Shown here piece after piece: positions 34,434 to 43,475 of a DNA stretch of 64,000 nucleotides (positions within the stretch are counted from its first letter, which is position 1; every line of letters begins with the position of its first letter). Under the pieces are notes generated by a model that did no database searches, was not told the origin of the DNA, and worked only from the letters and a program-made list of their open reading frames with translations. Origin of the DNA: an uncultured Lachnospiraceae bacterium (lineage in GTDB: Bacteria; Bacillota; Clostridia; Lachnospirales; Lachnospiraceae); contig CANQNN010000007.1 in the NCBI GenBank assembly GCA_947625205.1, positions 1-64,000 on the forward strand, written 5' to 3'. The translations under genes were made by a program, and so were the position numbers.

Positions 34434-35510
34434 ATGGAAGAAATTATTGTTTTTGGGACGGGAAGATATTATCAAAACAAAAAGCCTGAGTTAGAGAAAA
34501 ATTATAGAGTAATAGGGTTTCTGGACAATGCAGTAAAACCAGGCAGTCAAAGAGAAAAAGATGGAAAATCGGTATATCATCCGGAAGATCATGCTATGTT
34601 TCCGAACACCCCGATCATATTGATGTCTGCTAAATTTTATGAGATGGCGTTTCAACTATTAGCATTGCATGTGGATCAGAAACGGATTCGTTTTGGCTTG
34701 GAACTATTTCCATATTATGATGAAGCAGAGCGCATTTTTGCTGAGCTGCAGGTTTCCTGGGGAATTGAGAATAATAAGCTGACACTGCAGTATGAAAATC
34801 ATAGATATTGTTTTAGTACTGAACAAGAGTATAAACAAGTTTTACGGGCGTTATATATGAAACATCACCCGTATATTTCGCTTTTGGCCAATATGCCAAT
34901 TAATCCGGTCAGCAGAAGATTTGGAAATGAAATTGGGACGCCCATAGACAGGTATTATATAGAAAAATTCATAGAAGAGCATAAATCAGATATTCATGGA
35001 GATGTTGTAGAGATAGCAGACGATGAATACACTCGAAAATTTGGAACAGACATTTCCCATTCTTATATTTTGCATGTAAATGGCTGGGGGGGGGAGAATG
35101 TGATCCGGGGGAATCTGTCAACTGGAGAGGGCATTGTAGAAAATATGGCGGATTGTCTGATCTGTACACAGACAATTCAGATGATTTATGATATAAATGC
35201 TGTTGCTGCCAATATTTATAAATTATTAAAACCCAATGGGGCAGCTCTAATTACGGCACATGGTATTTCACAGTTATCAATGTATGATTATCATAATTGG
35301 GGAGAATATTGGCGGTTTACTAAGATGAGTGCCCAACAGTTATTTGAACGGTATTTTGATAAGAAAAAGATACAGAGTTTTTCTTATGGGAATATGAAAA
35401 TGGCTGTCTGTTTCATGTATGGACTTTCCCAGGAGTGTTTAAATATGTCCGAGATGGAATGTGTTGACGAGCAGTATCCATTAATTATTGGAATAGCAGT
35501 AAAAAAGTAA
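34434..35510 (+). CDS. Rossmann-module methyltransferase-like protein with in-frame G9 tract
   Basis: 358 residues from the ATG at 34434; an in-frame ATG at 34410 is possible but overlaps the previous stop and lacks a ribosome site. Residues 1-105: EIIVFGTGRYY, VIGFLDNA, the module shared by many cluster proteins. Residues about 185-358 resemble a class I SAM-dependent methyltransferase (DVVEIADDEYT, NMADCLICTQTIQMIYD, LLKPNGAALITAHG). Nine G at 35086-35094 encode Trp-Gly-Gly near residue 219; the frame is intact as sequenced, while one G more or less would cut the catalytic domain. What it methylates is unknown. Confidence 0.75.
   Translation: MEEIIVFGTGRYYQNKKPELEKNYRVIGFLDNAVKPGSQREKDGKSVYHPEDHAMFPNTPIILMSAKFYEMAFQLLALHVDQKRIRFGLELFPYYDEAERIFAELQVSWGIENNKLTLQYENHRYCFSTEQEYKQVLRALYMKHHPYISLLANMPINPVSRRFGNEIGTPIDRYYIEKFIEEHKSDIHGDVVEIADDEYTRKFGTDISHSYILHVNGWGGENVIRGNLSTGEGIVENMADCLICTQTIQMIYDINAVAANIYKLLKPNGAALITAHGISQLSMYDYHNWGEYWRFTKMSAQQLFERYFDKKKIQSFSYGNMKMAVCFMYGLSQECLNMSEMECVDEQYPLIIGIAVKK
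35086..35094 (+). repeat. G9 homopolymer tract in the methyltransferase-like gene
   Basis: Nine consecutive G in the coding strand. In frame as given, so the gene is on. A change by one base would truncate the protein near residue 220. Confidence 0.95.
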
Positions 35511-35545
35511 ATCGATTTGAGATCGAAAGGGAAAATAGAGGATCT

Positions 35546-36934
35546 ATGAAAAGCCAAGCGGAAAAGTATAAGGTATCTGTTATAATGCCAGTATATAATT
35601 CTCAAAGATATTTGCGGGAATGTATAGCTAGTGTTCTTGATCAAACATTAAAGGAAATCCAGATCATATGCGTGGATGATGGGTCTACAGATGATTCGCT
35701 TGCTATTCTGGAAGAATACAGTATGGTATATTCCAATCTTCAGATATTGCATACGGAACATATTGGAGCGGCAAATGCCCGTAATACAGGATTAAAATAT
35801 GCTAAGGCAGATTATGTTATTTTTTTGGATAGTGATGACTTGTTTGAAAACGATATGCTTGAAGAGATGTTTAATAGTGCCGTGGCATATGATGCCGATG
35901 TCGTAGTTTGCCAGTATGATCGTAATATTTCAACCCCCTCGACAGGGTACTTAGATTATGTTTTATCAAGTTATATGAGGAGATATGGGCAACAGACTTT
36001 TACGCTAAGAGAATTGCCACTAGAAGGATTACTATTATTGGACAATAGTCCATGGGACAGGTTGTGCAAGAAGTCCCTCTTGATCGATAACGGGATCTTA
36101 TTCCAGGATTTGAAAGGGGCTAATGATGTATACTATGCACATATGGCAGTAATTTGCGCGAATCGTATTATACATACACATAGTTTTAAACCAATGATCC
36201 ATTATAGAAGAATCAATAATGAATCTCAGATATCCAATAGGCGCAAGGTGAGTGATATATATGAGGCATATAAAGCTGTATATTTGAAACTTGTTGAAAT
36301 TGGGCGGATTGAAGAATTATATGAAAAATATTTTATGGTAGCTTTTGGCATGATTGTACAAGGACTGTCAGGTGCCCAAGGAAATGATGCGGAAAATAAG
36401 AAATTTTATGATTTTTTTGTTAAATCAGGAATGAAAAATATAGGATTAGAGCAAGGGATAGAACATGAAGGCTTGGGTGTATATCGACAATACCCATATT
36501 ATTTTAAGAGTTATTCGTATGAAAGTAAATGGTATACAAAAAAAATTCTTATAGGACTCCAATTAGAACAAAAAGGAATGTCTGAAATGGAATTTTTGTG
36601 TAAACAAAATCAAGTAGTGATTTGGGGTGCCGGAACACAGGGAATAGTGATAGTTGAAGTCTTACAAGAGCATGGTATTCGTTTGGCAGGAATAGTTGAT
36701 AATTCATTGGCTAAACAGGGAATGTTTGTTTGTGGGTATGAAGTGAAAGCATTTCAACAAGTATGTGAAGAAATGGATATTGCTGTAATATCAAGCAAGG
36801 TCTATTTTGAGTCGATTTGTGAAAGTATACGTCGATGCGGTATGGAAAAGGTAAAAATTTTGCCTTTATTTGCGTATGTTGAATCCGAACTAGCTTTAGA
36901 AGATTGTATTTTTACTATAGATGAGATGCGATAA
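35546..36934 (+). CDS. GT2 glycosyltransferase with C-terminal Rossmann module
   Basis: 462 residues, AGAGGA upstream. Residues 8-235 are a GT-A domain: VSVIMPVYNSQRYL, CVDDGSTDDS, and FLDSDD as the metal-binding DxD. Residues about 355-455 are the recurrent Rossmann-like module: VVIWGAGTQG, LAGIVDNSLAKQG, then AVISSKVYFESI. The donor sugar is unknown. The fused module may bind a nucleotide or sugar-nucleotide, or hold the cluster enzymes together; both are inference. Confidence 0.88.
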   Translation: MKSQAEKYKVSVIMPVYNSQRYLRECIASVLDQTLKEIQIICVDDGSTDDSLAILEEYSMVYSNLQILHTEHIGAANARNTGLKYAKADYVIFLDSDDLFENDMLEEMFNSAVAYDADVVVCQYDRNISTPSTGYLDYVLSSYMRRYGQQTFTLRELPLEGLLLLDNSPWDRLCKKSLLIDNGILFQDLKGANDVYYAHMAVICANRIIHTHSFKPMIHYRRINNESQISNRRKVSDIYEAYKAVYLKLVEIGRIEELYEKYFMVAFGMIVQGLSGAQGNDAENKKFYDFFVKSGMKNIGLEQGIEHEGLGVYRQYPYYFKSYSYESKWYTKKILIGLQLEQKGMSEMEFLCKQNQVVIWGAGTQGIVIVEVLQEHGIRLAGIVDNSLAKQGMFVCGYEVKAFQQVCEEMDIAVISSKVYFESICESIRRCGMEKVKILPLFAYVESELALEDCIFTIDEMR

Positions 36935-36991
36935 AGTATATTTACTCGGATCATGGCGAAAAGAAATTAAAAATATCAAGGTGGTGCGGCA

Positions 36992-37489
36992 TTGAAAAAG
37001 AAATATCGTAGAAGGTCAAAAAAGGTAATTGCACTTTTGTTGTACGTTGCGGGCATTGGATTTAGTGCATTTGAATTTGGATTGATCGTGAGTAAAAACA
37101 AAGATGATGTTATAAAGAAGTATAAGTCATATTTTTATTTAATGTTAGAATGGATGACAATATTGGAGAATGGAAAATTAATAAGTGACTATTTAGATGA
37201 AAAAGGGTATACCCGGATAGCAGTATATGGTGGTAGAGATATGGGTGAACATCTTGTAAAGCAGATCGTGGAAAGGGATATTTCGGTTGCATATATTATT
37301 GACAGGTCATTATCTCGATTTAAATATGATATACCGATCTATACTTTAGAAGATCAGTTGCCAATGGTAGATGCTATTATTGTAACGCCAATATGGGATT
37401 ATGGTAATATTAAAACAAAATTGTCAGCGAAGGTAAGCTGTCCTATAATTCCGATGGATAATTTGATTGTGAGAGATGCAGATGAGTAA
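36992..37489 (+). CDS. Stand-alone Rossmann-module protein with N-terminal hydrophobic segment
   Basis: 165 residues from a TTG behind AAGGTGGTG. A basic start (KKKYRRRSKK) and one hydrophobic stretch at about 11-32 suggest a membrane anchor, the only one I see in the cluster. Residues about 65-160 are the same module as in its neighbours: IAVYGGRDMGEHLV, VAYIIDRSLSR, and AIIVTPIWDYGNI. No catalytic domain is attached. It could hold partner enzymes at the membrane. The next gene starts in its last codons. Confidence 0.65.
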   Translation: MKKKYRRRSKKVIALLLYVAGIGFSAFEFGLIVSKNKDDVIKKYKSYFYLMLEWMTILENGKLISDYLDEKGYTRIAVYGGRDMGEHLVKQIVERDISVAYIIDRSLSRFKYDIPIYTLEDQLPMVDAIIVTPIWDYGNIKTKLSAKVSCPIIPMDNLIVRDADE

Positions 37490-38297
37490 CATTGCGATTG
37501 TAATTTTAAATTATTTAAATTATGAGGATACCGTTGAATGTGTGGAAAGTATATTGCATATGCACTATTCAATTTGCGGAATTGTAGTAGTGGATAATGG
37601 TTCACCCAATCGATCGTATATAAACTTGAGGGAACGGTATAAAAATAATGATGCTGTCACAATTTTGCGGTCAAATAAAAATATAGGATATGCGAAAGGA
37701 AATAATATTGGAATCGAATATGCAAGAAAACAGTATAAAGCAGATTTTGTTCTGATAGCAAATAATGATACGGTATTTATAGACGAGCATTATATTGATG
37801 GATTGTTAAATAGATATCAAAAAGGAATTGGTGTGCTGGGAGGGAAAATTATTTTACAGGATGGCGAGCAGGGACCTTTGATATGTTATGGAGGCATTAA
37901 GGCAATTTTATTTCGTTTTTTAAATGTGATCTCGGCTCAATGCGGAAGTTGTTTTGATTTTGTGATCGATAAAAGTATTCCAATAAAAGTACTTCATGGA
38001 TGCTCTTTAATGTTTACTCCGGATTTTTTTAAACGGTATAATGGATTTTATCCAAAAACCTTTTTGTATAATGAGGAAGAGATCATTTATTATATGTGTA
38101 AATGTAAGAAATTACGCCAACAGTATGTTTCGGATGTTCGAATTTTTCATAAAGAAGACAGGTCTTCTTTGATGAGTTTTCAAAATGATGAACAAGTCAT
38201 AAACAAATATGATCTTCAAAGCGTAAAATATGCGATTTGGTGGGCATTCAAATATTATATTTTTCAACATATGGTTCGATCAATTGATCGTTTGTAG
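37482..38297 (+). CDS. GT2 glycosyltransferase (rhamnosyltransferase-like)
   Basis: 271 residues from the ATG at 37482, overlapping the previous stop; ATG 37476 is an alternative. GT-A fold: NIAIVILNYLNYEDTV, VVVDNGSPNRS, NIGYAKGNNIGI and ANNDT as the DxD-like metal site, then LHGCSLMFTPDFF and NEEEIIYYM. The G-N-N-x-G and late E-E/D-x-D patterns fit the branch of GT2 that includes rhamnosyltransferases. No Rossmann module is fused. Confidence 0.88.
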   Translation: MSNIAIVILNYLNYEDTVECVESILHMHYSICGIVVVDNGSPNRSYINLRERYKNNDAVTILRSNKNIGYAKGNNIGIEYARKQYKADFVLIANNDTVFIDEHYIDGLLNRYQKGIGVLGGKIILQDGEQGPLICYGGIKAILFRFLNVISAQCGSCFDFVIDKSIPIKVLHGCSLMFTPDFFKRYNGFYPKTFLYNEEEIIYYMCKCKKLRQQYVSDVRIFHKEDRSSLMSFQNDEQVINKYDLQSVKYAIWWAFKYYIFQHMVRSIDRL

Positions 38298-38308
38298 GAT
38301 GACGTAAT

Positions 38309-39325
38309 ATGAATAAAATAATTTTTTTTGGTGCAGGTACATATGCAGAAGATTGTTGGAAACAGATAGAAAAAAATAGCGACTGCTATGATGACGATTA
38401 TCTGGTATTTTGTGATAACGATGCAAAACTATGGGGCAACTGCTTTTGCGGTAAAAAAATTATTTCTCCACAAGATATCAATAAGTATAATGCGGATCTT
38501 ATTGTAATAACCAGTGTTTATCATAAACAAATATTTAAGCAGTTAGTAGAGAAATATTACATTGCGGCATCAGGAATATGCACCTTTGAGGAATATAAAG
38601 GAAGGCAGTTTGCAAAATGGGCATATAAAAAACAGTATGGAAACCAAGATGTTCAAATAAATGAGAGAAATAAAACTTCTAAATTAGTTGTTTATACTGC
38701 AGTAACAAAAAATTATGATATTTTGAGAGAACCGGCATTCATACATGACAATATAACCTATGTTTGTTTTACTGATGATCCAACCCTTCGCTCAAAAGTC
38801 TGGAATATTGAGTATGTAAAGAATACTGAAAGAAATAATGTACTGTATGCACGCAATATAAAGATGCAGCCCCACATATATTTCCCTGATTTTGAAATTA
38901 GTGTCTGGGTAGATGGGAAATTTAGCATAAATAATGATTTGAGGGAGTATGTAGACTTGTATCAGAAGAATTCTGTAATGCTGTGTTTTCCTCATTATGA
39001 GCGACAGTGTATTTATGACGAAATGGCAGCATGTTTATATTTTCAAAAGGGCAGCAAGGAAAATATAATGCGGCAAATTATGCATTATTATCAAATGAAA
39101 TATCCCATAAATAACGGATTATATGAGACAGGATGTCTGGTCAGAAAGCATAATGATGATGAGTGCAAAATAATAATGCATAAGTGGCTACAAGAGATTT
39201 ATAAGTATACTGTAAGAGACCAGATCAGTTTGCCATATGTATGTTGGAAAAATAACTTTAAACCGGATATATGTAACTTGTATATTTGTAACAATAAATG
39301 GTTAACGTTGTTCCGGCATAACTAA
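38309..39325 (+). CDS. Rossmann-module protein with DUF616 (TOD1/MUCI70-like) glycosyltransferase domain
   Basis: 338 residues. Residues 1-105: IIFFGAGTYAEDC, FCDNDAKLWGN, ISPQDI, VITSVYHK, the recurrent module. Residues about 125-330: LVVYTAVTKNYD, YVCFTDD, SVWVDGKFSI, and RDQISLPYVCWK near the end match the DUF616 type of glycosyltransferase-like domain known from plant TOD1/MUCI70. WVDG may be the metal-binding motif. The acceptor and donor are unknown. Confidence 0.75.
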   Translation: MNKIIFFGAGTYAEDCWKQIEKNSDCYDDDYLVFCDNDAKLWGNCFCGKKIISPQDINKYNADLIVITSVYHKQIFKQLVEKYYIAASGICTFEEYKGRQFAKWAYKKQYGNQDVQINERNKTSKLVVYTAVTKNYDILREPAFIHDNITYVCFTDDPTLRSKVWNIEYVKNTERNNVLYARNIKMQPHIYFPDFEISVWVDGKFSINNDLREYVDLYQKNSVMLCFPHYERQCIYDEMAACLYFQKGSKENIMRQIMHYYQMKYPINNGLYETGCLVRKHNDDECKIIMHKWLQEIYKYTVRDQISLPYVCWKNNFKPDICNLYICNNKWLTLFRHN

Positions 39326-39341
39326 CATTGAGGAAATATGT

Positions 39342-40529
39342 ATGAATAACGGGCTTTTGTCAGAAAAAGAGAGAAATATGCCTCGGATAATTATATCTTT
39401 TACTTCTTATCCCAAAAGAATAAAGATGGTACACAGAGTTATCAAAAGTATATTTGACCAAACTTGGAAAGTTGATAAAATCATATTATATTTGAGTGAA
39501 TTGGAATTCCCTCAAAAAGAACAGGATCTTCCCGAAAACTTAAAAGCACTTATTGGTGCCAATGGGTTTTCTGTTAAATGGGTTTCTGAGAATCTTAAAT
39601 CTCACAAAAAATATTTTTATAGCCTGCGAGAGTATAATGATATTGTTATAACAATTGATGATGATGTTTGTTACGCCAGAACTATGGTTGCCGATCTCAT
39701 GAATTGTTATAAAAAATATCCGCAAGCTGTTTTGGCACGAAAAGTACATATTATTTTGCGCGACCATGAACATTTGGCTAAATATCAGGAATGGGATAGC
39801 CTACCGAAGCAATACGCTAATTCCCCCAGGACAGATCTATGTGCTGTCGGAGTGGGCGGAATTTTATACCCTCCACATTGTGCTCATAGTCATTGGTTTT
39901 GTCAGGACCGCATTGAAGAATTGGCTCTTGATCAGGATGATTTGTGGTTGAAGTTTCAGGAAATTGCAGACAGAATTCCAACGGTCTACGTGCCACCTAT
40001 GGATATGGATGAAGGTATTGAATTTCCACTTGAAGAAAAACTCAGTTATAGCAATGTCATTGGTGGGGGCAATGATAAAGTTGTACTGGAATTACAAAAG
40101 TGGATGAATGATGAATATAGAGATCTTTATTTTTTTTGGAGAAATAGTCTGTCTGATATAGTGACATATACGGCTGAAAAGAAAGAGTACTACAAAAGGA
40201 CCGTTGGTTGCCTGTTAGAAAAGAATAAAAATTTTCCAATATATCTATATGGAGCAGGGAAAAGAGCCGGACAAATATTGCAATTTCTGGAAGAAGCTAA
40301 GTTAAAAGATAAAATAGATGGTATATTGGTATCTGATAGTAGTCAGGATCCACAAAAATTGCAGGGAGTAAAAGTAACAAATATTAAAGCTATTGATCCG
40401 CAAAGATTTTTTTCGGTTATTTATGGTGTCGGGCCCATATATTTCCCGGAAATAGATATGGCATTGGATAAATATAATCATAAGAGGATCGATATAGATT
40501 TTGAAAGTATACAACAGTATTATTTGTAG
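39342..40529 (+). CDS. Glycosyltransferase with C-terminal Rossmann module
   Basis: 395 residues, GAGG upstream. Residues about 13-280: PRIIISFTSYPKRI, VDKIILYLSE, VITIDDDVCYA (DxD), GVGGILYPP, and DDLWLKF. This is the pattern of a GT-A transferase family found beside capsule and glycan genes. Residues about 298-395: PIYLYGAGKRAGQI, DGILVSDSS, VIYGVGPIYF. The module sits at the C-terminus as in the genes at 35546 and 42110. Confidence 0.8.
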   Translation: MNNGLLSEKERNMPRIIISFTSYPKRIKMVHRVIKSIFDQTWKVDKIILYLSELEFPQKEQDLPENLKALIGANGFSVKWVSENLKSHKKYFYSLREYNDIVITIDDDVCYARTMVADLMNCYKKYPQAVLARKVHIILRDHEHLAKYQEWDSLPKQYANSPRTDLCAVGVGGILYPPHCAHSHWFCQDRIEELALDQDDLWLKFQEIADRIPTVYVPPMDMDEGIEFPLEEKLSYSNVIGGGNDKVVLELQKWMNDEYRDLYFFWRNSLSDIVTYTAEKKEYYKRTVGCLLEKNKNFPIYLYGAGKRAGQILQFLEEAKLKDKIDGILVSDSSQDPQKLQGVKVTNIKAIDPQRFFSVIYGVGPIYFPEIDMALDKYNHKRIDIDFESIQQYYL

Positions 40530-40549
40530 AAATTTGAAAGAGGTCATAT

Positions 40550-42106
40550 ATGGATGTTAAAAGACAAACATGGGAGCAATTTCAGTTTGCAGTTAAAAAT
40601 AAGAAACTTTTTCTGTTTGGAGCAGGAATGGCAAGCAATTTGTTTTGGAAGTATTGGAAAAGTCCAATACAATTAGAGGGAATCATAGATAATGATAAAA
40701 ATAAACAAGGATTTTCAGTAGGGGAATTAGTGGCGGAGGCATGGGAGAAAAAGGATCAGGATATATGTATTTCAGATATTTCTATACTTTCCAATTATAA
40801 TACTGAAGATATAGTTGTGCTTATTACAAGCAGCAAATATAGAGACGCAATAGCAGAACAACTTAGACAGATGAAAGTATATAATTATTATTTTTTTGAT
40901 GAAATAGATATGGGAAAAAATAATGTGGACCCAGCGGCACAGGGCTCATCTTGTAGCATGGAATTACAGTATAAGGAAGATCATGCGAGGGCATGCTGCA
41001 AATGGAAAGTGCAAAAAAATAAAATCATTGTTTATATTGGCAACTACGGTGGACATGGAAGATATATTACCAACGCATTAACTTGCATGAAAACATCATT
41101 GGATATTGTCTGGGTCGTAAAAGATTTATCGTTAGAAAGCCCGTCAGGGGTTCGTAAGGTTTATGAGCCAAACTGGAAAAAATATTTATATGAGCTGGAA
41201 ACGGCGCATATCTGGATATATGATGTTACAGTGCCAACGTATGTGGTGAAGCGTACAGAACAAATATATATACAGACAAAACACTGGGCGGGCATTACAT
41301 TAAAAAAATTTTTTTTAGATGATAATTCTACCATTCATACGGAAAGAGAACGGAATGCTATTCGGTACAATGGGTCTATTATGGACTATATTTTTACAAG
41401 TAGCGAGTTTGATGAAAAAACATGTAGGAGCGGATTTGCGTTTAATGGCAAATGTATACGCATAGGATCGCCCAGATCGGATGCGTTATTCCATGTGGAT
41501 AACAAAGAAAAAGTGTATAAAGAAAACCATATAGATATGGCAGTGCATAGTGTATTATATGCGCCTACTTTTCGCACGGATCTTTCTGTGAATAAAAAGA
41601 AATTAGGAATAGTTTTAGATTGTATAAGTGTCAGAAAAGCTTTGGAAAGATGTTTTGGGGGTATATGGTGCATTATGCTGAGAACACATCCTTCGTTGCC
41701 AAAAGAGAGTATGGATATATATGATTTATCGCAAGTAATTGACGTTAGCAGTTATCCAGATAGTCAGGAATTAGTAGTGGCAGCGGATATAATGATTTCT
41801 GATTATTCCAGCTTGATGTTTGAAGCGGCATTTGTTGGGAAACCGGTTTTCCTGTATGCACCAGATAAAGACCAGTATGTGAATAGGGAGAGAGATCTGT
41901 TGATCGATTATGATACGTTGCCATTTCCTATTGCGCAGTCAAGCGAAGAACTGGTTAAAGAGATTGAAAGATTTGATAGGACGAAATATAAAAATAATGT
42001 ATGTACTTTTTTGCAAAAATATAATATTCATGAAGATGGGCATGCCAGTCAACGGGCTGCAAAATTTATAATAGATCTATTGCAAGAAAAAGAAAATGGA
42101 GTATGA
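40550..42106 (+). CDS. Rossmann module fused to CDP-glycerol:glycerophosphotransferase (TagF/TagB-like)
   Basis: 518 residues, AGAGG upstream. Residues 15-115 are the recurrent module (KLFLFGAGMASNL, LEGIIDNDKNKQG, VVLITSSKYRDA). Residues about 165-510 are a TagB/TagF-type transferase: YIGNYGGHGRYI, HIWIYDVTVPTY, VLYAPTFRTD, MLRTHPSLPKE and ADIMISDYSSLMFEAAFVGKPVFLYAPD. Such enzymes add glycerol phosphate from CDP-glycerol. Here the donor may be another CDP-alcohol made by the cluster. No membrane segments. Confidence 0.88.
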   Translation: MDVKRQTWEQFQFAVKNKKLFLFGAGMASNLFWKYWKSPIQLEGIIDNDKNKQGFSVGELVAEAWEKKDQDICISDISILSNYNTEDIVVLITSSKYRDAIAEQLRQMKVYNYYFFDEIDMGKNNVDPAAQGSSCSMELQYKEDHARACCKWKVQKNKIIVYIGNYGGHGRYITNALTCMKTSLDIVWVVKDLSLESPSGVRKVYEPNWKKYLYELETAHIWIYDVTVPTYVVKRTEQIYIQTKHWAGITLKKFFLDDNSTIHTERERNAIRYNGSIMDYIFTSSEFDEKTCRSGFAFNGKCIRIGSPRSDALFHVDNKEKVYKENHIDMAVHSVLYAPTFRTDLSVNKKKLGIVLDCISVRKALERCFGGIWCIMLRTHPSLPKESMDIYDLSQVIDVSSYPDSQELVVAADIMISDYSSLMFEAAFVGKPVFLYAPDKDQYVNRERDLLIDYDTLPFPIAQSSEELVKEIERFDRTKYKNNVCTFLQKYNIHEDGHASQRAAKFIIDLLQEKENGV

Positions 42107-42109
42107 GAA

Positions 42110-43456
42110 ATGCCAAAAGTCACAGTGCTTATGCCGACACTTAATGTAGTTAAGTATATAGATGCATGCATGAAAAGTGTGCTTTCCCAGACGATGCAGG
42201 ATATTGAAGTTATTGTTATTGATGCAGGATCTAATGATGGCACAATGGAAATTTTAAAAAGTTACGCCAGTATGGACGAGCGCATAAAGTTAGTACATTC
42301 TGACATAAAAAGTTATGGATATCAGATAAATATGGGGCTTATTCTTGCACAAGGAGAATATATAAGTATTGTTGAGACGGATGACATAATTGTTTCAGAT
42401 ATGTATGAAGTATTATATGAAACAGCTGTTAGGACAAAGGCGCAATATGTTAAAGGAACGTTTCAGAAGTTTATAGAGATTAGTCCGGAGATCTATTGGT
42501 ATGATAATATGGGAATTATCATAAATGATGCCAAGCTGTTTGGAAAAGTTATTGAACCAAGATATATGCCGGAGTTGCTTGTCAGTGATATTTATTTATG
42601 GACAGGAATTTATAGAAGAGATTTTTTACATAACGTGAGATTGAATGAAACTGTAGGAGCCGCTTTTCAAGATCAGGGTTTTTTGTTTCAGACTATAAGT
42701 TCTGCAACAAGAGCAGTATATCTGAACAAAGTGGTTTATTGGTATCGACAGGACAATAGTAATTCTTCTGTTATCAATAGAAAAGGGTTTCGATATATTA
42801 AAGAAGAATATGCTTACATAGGAAAATTTTTACCGGCACGAGGTGTAAAATGGGTCAATGCCTATTATGTAAGAATGTTGAATCAGTGCATAGGCCGTTT
42901 TGAAATGATGGCATTGTCCGGAGCATTTTGGTATGAAGCAGTGCCTGATATGGAGATCCTTAGGCAAAAATTATTGGACGCTGTGCGGACCGGATCACTA
43001 TTGACCTCACAAATACCAGATTTGAAAAGGCATTTATTGCAGATGTATTTAAATGGAGCTGAAACGATTTATTCGTACATTGCATCTGAGTTTAATAGCA
43101 AAATTGCTTCCATTCATAAATTATTTCAGAACGTAGAGGCTCAGCAAACGCTTATTTTTGGCGGTGGGAAGTGTGGAAGATTTGTTCATGCTATGTTGGA
43201 AAGGAAATATCCCGGATCGGTATTGGCGTATTGTGATAACAATGCAAAATTATGGAATACTCAAATTCAAGGATTATCTGTGTTGTCTCCGCAGGCAGCA
43301 ATAGAAAAATATTCTGCGGCTTTATATGTAATTGCAAATTTAAATTATACTGATACTATTCAAAATCAGCTTATAAATATGGGCGTTTCTCCATATAAAA
43401 TATATATATATTCAGGTGCAATCGATGCTCGGTTATTTCGAATTATAGAGGAATGA
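42110..43456 (+). CDS. GT2 glycosyltransferase with C-terminal Rossmann module
   Basis: 448 residues, GGAG upstream, three bases after the previous stop. Residues 1-230: VTVLMPTLNVVKYIDACMKS, VIDAGSNDGT, IVETDD as DxD. Residues about 345-440: QTLIFGGGKCGRFV, VLAYCDNNAKLWN, LSVLSPQAAI, YVIANLNYTDT. The module is closest by eye to the one at 38309 (both have DN.AKLW), so the copies seem to have spread by duplication inside this cluster. Confidence 0.87.
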   Translation: MPKVTVLMPTLNVVKYIDACMKSVLSQTMQDIEVIVIDAGSNDGTMEILKSYASMDERIKLVHSDIKSYGYQINMGLILAQGEYISIVETDDIIVSDMYEVLYETAVRTKAQYVKGTFQKFIEISPEIYWYDNMGIIINDAKLFGKVIEPRYMPELLVSDIYLWTGIYRRDFLHNVRLNETVGAAFQDQGFLFQTISSATRAVYLNKVVYWYRQDNSNSSVINRKGFRYIKEEYAYIGKFLPARGVKWVNAYYVRMLNQCIGRFEMMALSGAFWYEAVPDMEILRQKLLDAVRTGSLLTSQIPDLKRHLLQMYLNGAETIYSYIASEFNSKIASIHKLFQNVEAQQTLIFGGGKCGRFVHAMLERKYPGSVLAYCDNNAKLWNTQIQGLSVLSPQAAIEKYSAALYVIANLNYTDTIQNQLINMGVSPYKIYIYSGAIDARLFRIIEE

Positions 43457-43475
43457 TAAAAAGAAGGATAGGCTT

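Noticed and set aside
41303-41322. A7 and T8 runs in the TagF-like gene as further phase-variable tracts
   Set aside because: Short A/T runs are expected by chance in this AT-rich stretch and the gene is intact.
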